A DNA stretch of 64,000 nt from Ryuthela nishihirai (Eukaryota > Arthropoda > Arachnida > Araneae > Heptathelidae): NCBI GenBank assembly GCA_038380435.1, contig JAWZYU010000025.1, forward strand, positions 48,058,691 to 48,122,690, given 5' to 3'. The position numbers and the translations under genes were made by a program. The notes beneath the pieces were generated by a model. The model saw only the letters and a list, made by a program, of their open reading frames with translations. It had not been told where the DNA came from and made no database searches. This document shows, one piece after another, positions 33,954-44,105 of the stretch (positions are counted from its first letter, which is position 1; each line of letters begins with the position of its first letter).

Positions 33954-34635
33954 AATCATCCATTAGTTCCAATTTTCACTGTTGGAGGGTTCTAAAAACG
34001 AAAAGAAAAACAATATTTCTTTGAAAACAAGCATCCCATATTTTTCTTTGAAAGGGAATGTCACCTATATTAAATGCGGAAATAACCTGGAAGCTCTACT
34101 GGGCTTGTCTTAGTTTCCCATATAAAATACAAACACATACACAGGAACATGCCTGGTGGTTTAGTAATCAGGTACATGAACCATTATACCAGGTTTGGGC
34201 AAAGAGGAAATATGTTATTTTTCTAGTTTTACATAGGGCTAAAGATTTACCACACAAAATAGACAGCATTTTCTTTATAAAATGTAACAGTGTAACTAGT
34301 CATTCAAGAGTTTGAGTTAACATATTTATCAAAATCTTAAGTTTCCATTTTATTTCCCTTAGGTTTTTTTTTACTTGATATGTTCTCAGTAAACAAAGTG
34401 ACCACTGGGTTTGAGTTTGTTTTGCACTTGAAGAACAAACACTGGATGACTTTGAAGAGAAGCAACTATTGCTCTTGATAATTTTTCGATGAGTTCCCTC
34501 ACTGGTGCCCCTTGTAATCTGGAGATTTTGGTCCATTGTATAGCAAAAAAGTATTTCAAGAGTAAAATAACCCAACTTTATTTTAATGCAAACATGGAAC
34601 TATTTATTTGGTATTTCAATTTAAGAGTAGAGCCT
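33954..34635. other. intron 1 sequence, nothing recognised
   Basis: Short open frames on both strands (34058-34575) show no domain. Confidence 0.4.
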
Positions 34636-35716
34636 TAAAGAAAGAGTTAGAGTTTCAGAAACCTGTGATTTATCTTTTGTAGTTTTCAAAAAGGCTTTTG
34701 ACTATGTTAATCGACATAATTTGTGATTCATCCTTAGATCATATAGAATATCTGGCAAGTTAGCATAATGAAGCTATCTTTAATAGCATTAAATCATGTG
34801 TGTAACTTGGTAAAGCTTGTTGGGTATTATTTGGTTTCACTTTGCTAGTGGAATTAAACAAGAGTACATTTTGTCTCCTTGTCTCTTTAGTTTTGTCATT
34901 GATTATGTTATGCAGAATGACTTCAAATGATCTAGAGATTTGAAAATTTCTAATTTAAGAAAATGCATATGATTTGGTCTAGTTTGCTAATGATGTGGAT
35001 GAAATGAATTCTTTCATTAGGACTGTTGATGAGACTGGTAATAGAGTAGTTTTGGTGATGAACAGAGAGAAAACCAAAGTGATGAAAATTGGTTAAGCAG
35101 ATGGTGCTTCAATTGCTTCAAATGGTTGTGGTCTTGAGAAAGTGTCTCAGTTTATTTATCTTTGAGATTAAAGAAGAATAGGGATTGATGCTGGAACTTT
35201 TACTAATCTACAGAGTGTGAAAAAATAGATGTATACACCTAAAGACTCAAATTAGGCTGTATTATAATTTGGTTCTTTCTAGGGTTAGTTATGGTAGTGA
35301 AATGTGGACCCTTTGTAAGAAGACAGGAAATTTGATGCATTGATTCTAGGTGCTTAACAGTATTTTGGCCATTAGATGGTTTGACTTTGTAAGTAATGAT
35401 GAGGTTAGAACAAGGAGTCAGCAACCTTTGAGGAGCATATTGCACAAAGTGAGATTGCATTGGTTTGGCCATGTTACCCATATGCAATGCTCCAGATTGC
35501 TAAAAAGGGTTATGAGCAGTGTGTCTAAAGGCCTTAGAAAGGGGGAGACCTAGGATGCTGTGGGAAATTGCACTACAGTGACCAAATGCAACAGCTGTAG
35601 CTCAGGACAGACATATTTGGAAAGAGAAATTACACAATGTGGTTGGACCTCTGTAGCTCATGGCTGCATGAGGATTTTGTATGTATGTATATATGTATAT
35701 ATGTATATATGTATGT
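34636..35716 (+). mobile_element. RTE-type LINE, copy H, 5'-truncated, unusual tail
   Basis: Decayed reverse transcriptase (FKKAFDYVNRHNL-like, SLVIDYVMQN) and C-terminal fragments (RTRSQQPLRSILHKVRLHWF; GRPRML) follow family order, with small deletions throughout. The 3' end CTCATGGCTGCATGAGGATT passes into a TATGTATATATG repeat instead of the GAT repeat of other copies. It is inactive. Confidence 0.87.
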
Positions 35717-35787
35717 AACCAGGGTCATACCTAGGAAGTTGGCTGCCTATATGTAAAAATAATTTGGCCACCCTATTACTCATGGAG

Positions 35788-36012
35788 CTGTCCAATGGCT
35801 GAGTGGTTAGCATGCTTGGCTACTGATCTAAGGGACCTGGGTTCGAGCCCCAGATAATATTAATAGATAAAGCATGGATGTTCGTATCATTTTTCTGCTG
35901 AGGTCCTGCCATCCTCACAGACTTTCTACTATGGCTTATAACCTGACAGGCTCCTGTCAGACCTCTATGGCAAGCAGCTGCTTGAGGTGATATTTATTAT
36001 TTATTTATTTTT
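35788..36012 (+). repeat. SINE S2, full length
   Basis: Complete head with ATGGCTGAGTGGTTAGCATG, CTTGGCTACTGATCTAAGGG and GGTTCGAGCCCC. There is a small AT-rich insertion before GCATGGATG, then the normal body, the GACCTCTATGGCAAGCAGC 3' end and a TATTTATTTATT tail. Confidence 0.92.
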
Positions 36013-37062
36013 TTTATTTCCCATGAGCCATTATAGTCATAGGTGGTATTAGGGATTGAGGAAGGGGGCAAGAAAGGAAAATTGATTGAGAAATGAATTT
36101 ATGTTAAATGATATCAGTTGTGCCAAAAAAAAATTATCTTTAAAGAAATGCAAGTTTTGGGGTGTTTTACTTTACCTTTTCTTTTGTTGTCAGAAATATT
36201 TTATTTAATTTGTTATTATGAAAAAACATTTTTTATGTGTATTTTAAATAAGTTCATTTTTTTTTTTTTTTTTTTTGGGTATCCTTAGCTTTTTTATGGT
36301 ATGGATCATCTGAGCCTCTCATGTAAAGTGATGTAAGATAATCCCTAACTGTTTTCTTGAAGTGTTATGCAGTTGTTTGGACGACTCTCTAGCCTTTGAG
36401 AAATGAACAAAATGAAATATAGCTTACTTTTGCATTGAATGTTTCACTACTATCCATAACTTTTTAATTATGAGAGATAATGAGAGCATGCAAAAGAAAA
36501 TATTACAAAGCTCGAAATGTTCACTATCATTTATGATGTGGCACAATACTTGAACAAGAAATTTTTTAAATATTAGCAGTCAATATTTATACTGACTAAC
36601 AGTTTTCTATTTTTCCATTTTTGTTTTTTAATTTTTCATGAATAAAATACAACCAAAACCCTAACTTTCCTGTTATTTAATTTGGGTGGTTTAATTTCTT
36701 CTGGATCAAAAGCTCATCTAGAACTTGGAAATATATATGTAAAAAGAATCATTTTCACATCTTAATTTCAGTAAAAGAGTTAAATTTCAAATAAGAAAAC
36801 TTATTTGTTAATCTCTCTTTGTTCTACTTTAACTAGAATAAGCATCATTTAGTTCAGGCCCATTCAATCCTAACATAGTGAAGAACCACTAAGAAAATCT
36901 ATATTCATAAAGAGCCACAGGAAAATGTATCTTTTTTAAAAGTGAAAATATATATTTCTAATGAGTAATGCAATGACTTGAAGAAAAAAATTATATTCTT
37001 AAACAATCAAGGAACTATCTTGATTGAAAAATAAAATATACATTTTTTAAAAGTATACTGCT
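36013..37062. other. intron 1 sequence, nothing recognised
   Basis: Poly-T near 36258 and generally AT-rich. It ends at the (ATC)n tail of the RTE copy that begins the palindrome. Confidence 0.4.
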
Positions 37063-37351
37063 CATCATCATCATCATCATCCTCAAGCAGTCATGGGCTA
37101 CAGAGGTCCAACCAGACCATGCAATTTAGTTCTCCAAGCAAGTCTATCCTGGGCTACATCTACTGCATCTGGCCACTGCACACCAATTCTAACAAGGTCC
37201 TGTTTGACATTGTCTGCCCACCGCATCCTAGGTCTCCCCTTCTTTCTGAGGCCTTTAGGCACACTGTTCATAACCCTATTCGCCAATCTATAATTATTCA
37301 TATGGGCAACATGGCCAAACCAAAGGAGTCTCTCTCTGCACAATATGCTGC

Positions 37352-38856
37352 TTAAAGGAGGTTGCAACTCCTTTGCCTAACCTCATCATTAGTTACAAAG
37401 TTGAACCACCTAATGCCCAAGATACTGCGTAAGCATCTGGAATCAAAAGCATATAGTTTCTTGTTATCTTGTTTACAAAGTGTCCAAGTTTCACTACCAT
37501 AACTAACCCTAGAAACAACCAAACTATTATACAGTCTAATTTTAGTCTTTAGGTGTATACGCCTATTTCTCCACACTCTCCATAGATTCTTAAAAGTCCT
37601 GGCAGCAATCCCTATTCGTCTGTTAATCTCATGCCGCACATCACCATTATCTGTTATATAGCTCCCAAGATAATTAAACTGAGACATCTGCTCAAGACTG
37701 CAACCATTCAGATTAACTGAATCACAGCCTGCCTGACCAATTTTCATCACTTTAGTTTTCTCTCTGTTTATAACCAAACCTACTCTACTACCAGTCTCAT
37801 CAACAGCTCGAATGAAAGAGTTCATCTCATCAACATCATTTGCAAATAGGGCTAAATCATCAGCATAATCTAAATCAGAAATTTTCGTATCTCCAGCTCA
37901 TTTAAGGCCAAAATCTTTCCCTTGAAGTGAATTTCGCATAACATAATCAATAACCAAGCTAAAGAGGAAAGGAGAAAAAATGCACCCTTGTCGAACACCA
38001 GAAGTAATGCTAAACCAATTGCTACAAGCCTTACCAACTCTCACACACAACTCAGTGTTATTATAGAGAGCTTTCATTATGTTAACTAACTTGTCAGGTA
38101 TACCATATGATCTCACAATCAACCACAAATTATGACGATCAACAGAGTCGAAAGCCTTTTTGAAATCAACAAAGCTAGCAACCAAAGGTTTCTGAAACTC
38201 TAAACATTTCTCAAGAATCTGCCTAAGTGAAAATATCTGATCCACACATCCCCTACCACTTCTGAATCCACATTGCTCATCACGCAATTGACTGTCAACC
38301 AGATTCTTAATTCTATTAAGCACAATCATGGAAAGAACTTTACCTGGAACAGAGAGTAGGCTAATACCCCTATAGTTATCACAAGAACTGCGATCACCTT
38401 TTTTGAAAATAGGGATAACAATAGCTCTGGTAAAATCCTTAGGAACCATGCCTTTATCATAAAAGATATTCAGAATTTCAGTCATCCAAGTGGTAACCGA
38501 AACATTCCCAGCTCTAAGCATTTCTGTAGTAATTTCATCTACCCCTGGGGATTTATGAAGTTTAAGTTTAGAAATAGCAAAAATAACTTCAGATTGTGTT
38601 ATAGGGCCAACATTAAAGCCACCAATGCATCTATCATCATTGCAAACAATGGGAATAGAACTAACTACATTATTTAGAACATCACTGAAATGCTCAGCCC
38701 ACCTAGCCATGACAGAATCCTCCCCTTCTTAACCTTACCTTGTTTATCCTTCAATCCTTGTATACCTGTTCGTTTTCTACCACACAAAACATTAACTATC
38801 TGGTACAGCTCTCTGCTGTTGTGCTGTCTAACTGCTTCCTCGGCTTTGTCAGCCAA
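37352..38856 (-). pseudogene. RTE reverse transcriptase, broken into frames (copy C)
   Basis: Three frames in order (38856-38674, 38710-37898, 37825-37352) carry the linker end, the reverse transcriptase core (FKKGDRSSCDNYRGISLLS, DFKKAFDSVDRHNLW, GVRQGCIFSPFLFSLVIDY) and, after a stop, MNSFIRAVDETGSRVGLVIN onward. The YADDLALFAND catalytic loop is intact but lies just after the stop at 37898. Confidence 0.9.
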
Positions 38857-38865
38857 ACCATCAAG

Positions 38866-40107
38866 CTAAAGATTCTTATCAGTAGCTAACTGATCTTTTA
38901 CACGTTTATTAAGTTCTCTGTAATGCTTTCTATTAGGACTAGTAGGGTATTGATTAAAGAAATTCCTGCAGTTCTTTCTTTCCGAAATAAGCTCAAGTGC
39001 CTTATCACTCAGATAATTCTGCCTCTTCTGCTCCTTTTTTCCTAAAAGAGCACTGTTAGTGTCCAAAAAAGCCTGTTTAAAATGATCCCATTCTTCCTCA
39101 ACTTCAGTAGTAAGCAAACCATGACTGTCATAATGACTAAGTAACCTATCATGGTAAGCTTTGGCTATAACTGGATCTTTCAGAGCTTCAGTATTAAAAG
39201 CAAATTTTTTAACCCTAGCACAACACTTTTTAAGTTTAAGTTGCAACACACTTTTAACAAGGTAATGGTCAGATCCAATTTCAGCTCCCCTATATGCCGT
39301 GGTATTCCTAACAGAACTAGCCCATTTGCTGTTAATTAATATGTAATCAATCATATTCTTATGCAGCCCATCGGGGGAAACCCATGTGTACTTATGTATG
39401 TTGCGGTGTTTGTAATAAGTGTTAGTTATTCTGAATCCATTGAGTTTTCTTACCTGTAGGAGACGTTGCCCATTGCCATTGCAGCTACCAATACCAAAAG
39501 GGCCTATTACTCCTGCCCAAAGGTCAGAGTCAGTACCAACTTTGGCACTGAAGTCACATAGGACAAGGATAATATCTCCTTTCTTGACAGAATTCAAAAT
39601 ATCCTGAAGTTGTTCGTAAAACCTATCCTTCTCATCCTCATCGGCATCCTCAGTGGGGGCATAACAGCAGATAACATTCAAGTCTTTAACGCTTGTCTGA
39701 AATTTTGCTGTAAGAAACCTTTCATTAATGCACTCATATCCTAGAAGAGCATCACTAGCGTGTCTGCTGAGAAGCAGACCCATGCCTTGGTGATGCTTAT
39801 TGTCGTCGCTCCCTGAAAAGAGAAATTTAAGATTATTTTTAAGAATCTGACCTTTATCTGTCCATCTGGTCTCTTGCAAGCCGAGAATATCTAAATCATA
39901 ATGGTGGAATTCTTGTGTGAGGACATCAAGAGAAAAAGCTCTGTGCAGAGTCCTCACATTCCAACTCCCTATGGAGAGAAAATGGTTAGTAGGATGTTTA
40001 AAGAAACTATGTTTATTGAGAGAGGGAATGCTGACAATATCAAACAGCCGCCTAATCGCAGACATGGGGCAAAGACCCGTTCCCCCACCACTAAAGGCTG
40101 AAGCCAT
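38866..40107 (-). pseudogene. RTE endonuclease and linker frame (copy C)
   Basis: The 413-codon frame starts MASAFSGGGTGLCPMSAIRR. The APE-type endonuclease follows (SIGSWNVRTLHRAF, ILGLQETRWTDKG, CYAPTEDADEDEKD, GSDHYLVKSVLQ), then the linker to the stop at 38866. The active-site SDH and Glu motifs are kept. The usual GDFN is CDFS, so a catalytic-loop Asn is missing. Seven residues differ from the matching frame in copy D, all in the first 80 or so; the remaining 330 are identical. Confidence 0.9.
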
Positions 40108-40502
40108 CTACACTGGAAGACATCCTCCAATGTAGAATTTGACGATGCCAATAGAAGCAAAGAGTTCAGGTGCCTGCGATGACCTCTGCTCAGGATTATC
40201 CACCAGCTGATAAACATATCCTGCGAATCTATTCACTTGGGGGCTGTCAACCCACAAACAAACAGAAAACACAGCGGAAGATTTTCCCTCCACAGAAGCC
40301 CACCAGGCCAGCAAAATCAGGATCCATAATCAAGCTCAGAGCCATATATCTGTCCAGTCCAGTGGGTTTATATGGTCAGCACCAGGACCCTGTGTGGTTG
40401 ACCACTCCTCAGCAGGGTAGAAAAAAAAGAAAAGTAGCCATAGTTGTCCAGATCAGTAGGCCACACTAATCTGGCAGCCCTCCCCTTCCGTTCACTTCCA
40501 CA

Positions 40503-40650
40503 GGTCTGTAAATGGTAGCTAGGTAGTCACTGGAAGGAGAGCTATGCACTAATCCCCTGTGATGATGCATAGAACCGGCCAGGCCTAGCACCTAATGTCC
40601 GACCCTGCCTTCTCGTGGTGCGGACCGTTAGTACCTTTCAAAAGAGATAG
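40503..40650. other. asymmetric centre of the RTE palindrome
   Basis: About 150 bases separate the arms. 40565-40650 is a leader of the type found in copies A and E (GATGATGCATAGAACCGGCC, CCTAATGTCCGACCCTGCC, GTTAGTACCTTTCAAAAGAG). 40503-40564, reversed, holds GCATAGCTCTCCTTCCAG and CTACCTAGCTACC, which also precede copy B. The same two blocks in the same relative orientation lie between copies E and B (27530-27650). Confidence 0.8.
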
Positions 40651-41048
40651 TCTTTTGTGGAAGTGAGCGGAAGGGGAGGGCTGCCAGATTAGTGTGGCCT
40701 ACTGATCTGGACAACTATGGCTACTTTTCTTTTTTTTCTACCCTGCTGAGGAGTGGTCAACCACACAGGGTCCTGGTGCTGACCATATAAACCCACTGGA
40801 CTGGACAGATATATGGCTCTTAGCTTGATTATGGATCCTGATTTTGCTGCACTGGTGGGCTTCTGTGGAGGGAAAATCTTCCGCTGTTTTTCTGTTTGTT
40901 TGTGAGTTGACAGCCCCAAGTGAATAGATTCACATGATATGTTTATCAGCTGGTGGATAATCCTGAGCAGAAGTCATCACACGCACTTGAACTCTTTACT
41001 TCTATTGGCATCGTCAAATTCTACATTAGAGGAAATCTTCCAGTGTAG

Positions 41049-42290
41049 ATGGCTTCAGCCTTTAGTGGTGGGGGAACGGGTCTTTGCCCCATGTCTGCGA
41101 TTAGGGGGCTGTTTGATATTGTCGGCTTTCCCTCTCTCAATAAACATAGTTTCTTTAAACATCCCACTAACCATTTTCTCTCCATAGGTAGTTGGAATGT
41201 GAGGACTCTGCACAGAGCTTTTTCTCTTGATGTCGTCACACAAGAATTCCACCATTATAATTTAGATATTCTCAGTTTGCATGAGACCAGATGGACAGAT
41301 AAAGGTCAGATTCTTAAAAATAATCTTAAATTTCTCTTTTCAGGGAGCGACGACAATAAGCATCACCAAGGCATGGGTCTGCTTCTCAGCAGACACGCTA
41401 GTGATGCTCTTCTAGGATATGAGTGCATTAATGAAAGGTTTCTTACAGCAAAATTTCAGACAAGCGTTAAAGACTTGAATGTTATCTGCTGTTATGCCCC
41501 CACTGAGGATGCCGATGAGGATGAGAAGGATAGGTTTTACGAACAACTTCAGGATATTTTGAATTCTGTCAAGAAAGGAGATATTATCCTTGTCCTATGT
41601 GACTTCAGTGCCAAAGTTGGTACTGACTCTGACCTTTGGGCAGGAGTAATAGGCCCTTTTGGTATTGGTAGCTGCAATGGCAATGGGCAACGTCTCCTAC
41701 AGGTAAGAAAACTCAATGGATTCAGAATAACTAACACTTATTACAAACACCGCAACATACATAAGTACACATGGGTTTCCCCCGATGGGCTGCATAAGAA
41801 TATGATTGATTACATATTAATTAACAGCAAATGGGCTAGTTCTGTTAGGAATACCACGGCATATAGGGGAGCTGAAATTGGATCTGACCATTACCTTGTT
41901 AAAAGTGTGTTGCAACTTAAACTTAAAAAGTGTTGTGCTAGGGTTAAAAAATTTGCTTTTAATACTGAAGCTCTGAAAGATCCAGTTATAGCCAAAGCTT
42001 ACCATGATAGGTTACTTAGTCATTATGACAGTCATGGTTTGCTTACTACTGAAGTTGAGGAAGAATGGGATCATTTTAAACAGGCTTTTTTGGACACTAA
42101 CAGTGCTCTTTTAGGAAAAAAGGAGCAGAAGAGGCAGAATTATCTGAGTGATAAGGCACTTGAGCTTATTTCGGAAAGAAAGAACTGCAGGAATTTCTTT
42201 AATCAATACCCTACTAGTCCTAATAGAAAGCATTACAGAGAACTTAATAAACGTGTAAAAGATCAGTTAGCTACTGATAAGAATCTTTAG
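41049..42290 (+). pseudogene. RTE endonuclease and linker frame (copy D)
   Basis: The 413-codon mirror of the copy C frame, starting MASAFSGGGTGLCPMSAIRG. It has SIGSWNVRTLHRAF (about 41185), ILSLHETRWTDKG (Gly and Gln changed relative to other copies), CYAPTEDADEDEKD, the damaged CDFSAKVG and GSDHYLVKSVL. It ends at the TAG at 42288. Confidence 0.9.
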
Positions 42291-42299
42291 CTTGATGGT

Positions 42300-44059
42300 T
42301 TGGCTGACAAAGCCGAGGAAGCAGTTAGACAGCACAACAGCAGAGAGCTGTACCAGATAGTTAATGTTTTGTGTGGTAGAAAACGAACAGGTATACAAGG
42401 ATTGAAGGATAAACAAGGTAAGGTTATAGAAGGGGAGGATTCTGTCATGGCTAGGTGGGCTGAGCATTTCAGTGATGTTCTAAATAATGTAGTTAGTTCT
42501 ATTCCCATTGTTTGCAATGATGATAGATGCATTGGTGGCTTTAATGTTGGCCCTATAACACAATCTGAAGTTATTTTTGCTATTTCTAAACTTAAACTTC
42601 ATAAATCCCCAGGGGTAGATGAAATTACTACAGAAATGCTTAGAGCTGGGAATGTTTCGGTTACCACTTGGATGACTGAAATTCTGAATATCTTTTATGA
42701 TAAAGGCATGGTTCCTAAGGATTTTACCAGAGCTATTGTTATCCCTATTTTCAAAAAAGGTGATCGCAGTTCTTGTGATAACTATAGGGGTATCAGCCTA
42801 CTCTCTGTTCCAGGTAAAGTTCTTTCCATGATTGTGCTTAATAGAATTAAGAATCTGGTTGACAGTCAATTGCGTGATGAGCAATGTGGATTCAGAAGTG
42901 GTAGGGGATGTGTGGATCAGATATTTTCACTTAGGCAGATTCTTGAGAAATGTTTAGAGTTTCAAAAACCTTTGGTTGCTAGCTTTGTTGATTTCAAAAA
43001 GGCTTTCGACTCTGTTGATCGTCATAATTTGTGGTTGATTGTGAGATCATATGGTATACCTGACAAGTTAGTTAACATAATGAAAGCTCTCTATAATAAC
43101 ACTGAGTTGTGTGTGAGAGTTGGTAAGGCTTGTAGCAATTGGTTTAGCATTACTTCTGGTGTTCGACAAGGGTGCATTTTTTCTCCTTTCCTCTTTAGCT
43201 TGGTTATTGATTATGTTATGCGAAATTCACTTCAAGGGAAAGATTTTGGCCTTAAATGAGCTGGAGATACGAAAATTTCTGATTTAGATTATGCTGATGA
43301 TTTAGCCCTATTTGCAAATGATGTTGATGAGATGAACTCTTTCATTCGAGCTGTTGATGAGACTGGTAGTAGAGTAGGTTTGGTTATAAACAGAGAGAAA
43401 ACTAAAGTGATGAAAATTGGTCAGGCAGGCTGTGATTCAGTTAATCTGAATGGTTGCAGTCTTGAGCAGATGTCTCAGTTTAATTATCTTGGGAGCTATA
43501 TAACAGATAATGGTGATGTGCGGCATGAGATTAACAGACGAATAGGGATTGCTGCCAGGACTTTTAAGAATCTATGGAGAGTGTGGAGAAATAGGCGTAT
43601 ACACCTAAAGACTAAAATTAGACTGTATAATAGTTTGGTTGTTTCTAGGGTTAGTTATGGTAGTGAAACTTGGACACTTTGTAAACAAGATAACAAGAAA
43701 CTATATGCTTTTGATTCCAGATGCTTACGCAGTATCTTGGGCATTAGGTGGTTCAACTTTGTAACTAATGATGAGGTTAGGCAAAGGAGTTGCAACCTCC
43801 TTTAAGCAGCATATTGTGCAGAGAGAGACTCCTTTGGTTTGGCCATGTTGCCCATATGAATAATTATAGATTGGCGAATAGGGTTATGAACAGTGTGCCT
43901 AAAGGCCTCAGAAAGAAGGGGAGACCTAGGATGCGGTGGGCAGACAATGTCAAACAGGACCTTGTTAGAATTGGTGTGCAGTGGCCAGATGCAGTAGATG
44001 TAGCCCAGGATAGACTTGCTTGGAGAACTAAATTGCATGGTCTGGTTGGACCTCTGTAG
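42300..44059 (+). pseudogene. RTE reverse transcriptase, broken into frames (copy D)
   Basis: 42300-43259 (319 codons) holds the reverse transcriptase fingers and palm up to GKDFGLK and a TGA. 43332-43805 continues through KVMKIGQAGCDSVNLNG and RIHLKTKIRLYNSLVV to a frameshift. 43790-44059 gives RERLLWFGHVAHM and GRPRMRWADNVKQDLVRIGV to the natural end LHGLVGPL. Residues match copy C throughout. Confidence 0.9.
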
Positions 44060-44105
44060 CCCATGACTGCTTGATGATGATGATAATGGTGATGGTGATG
44101 ATGAT

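Larger units (their letters stand above)
37063..40502 (-). mobile_element. RTE-type LINE, copy C: left arm of a large palindrome
   Basis: A full-length copy on the minus strand, from the leader CTGTGGAAGTGAACGGAAGG near 40502 to the (ATC)n tail at 37063. It is the mirror image of copy D. Both arms carry the same stop after QLATDKN (here 38866-38868), the same stop after GKDFGLK (37898-37900) and the same one-base loss near 37365. Both also have CDFSAKVG instead of GDFNAKVG in the endonuclease. A one-base loss near 38730 is private to this arm. The YADD codons lie at 37856-37867. It is inactive; it sits in intron 1 opposite to the host gene. Confidence 0.94.
40565..44105 (+). mobile_element. 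RTE-type LINE, copy D: right arm of a large palindrome
   Basis: A full-length plus-strand copy ending CCATGACTGCTTGATGATGA with a GAT/GGT tail. From about 40650 on it mirrors copy C. The shared lesions lie at 42288-42290 (TAG), 43257-43259 (TGA), about 43790 (one base lost) and 41597-41612 (CDFSA). The leader before 40650 is of the A/E type, while the body is of the B/C type. YADD codons lie at 43290-43301. It is inactive; same orientation as the host gene, in intron 1. Confidence 0.94.

Noticed and set aside
35668..35716. Microsatellite as an independent feature
   Set aside because: It begins exactly at the end of RTE copy H and is better read as its tail.
37063..37085. CRISPR-like or regulatory meaning for the (ATC)n/(GAT)n runs at 18302, 37063, 44070 and 51223
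   Set aside because: Each run abuts the 3' end of an RTE copy and is simply its tail. No spaced repeats of CRISPR type exist in the window.
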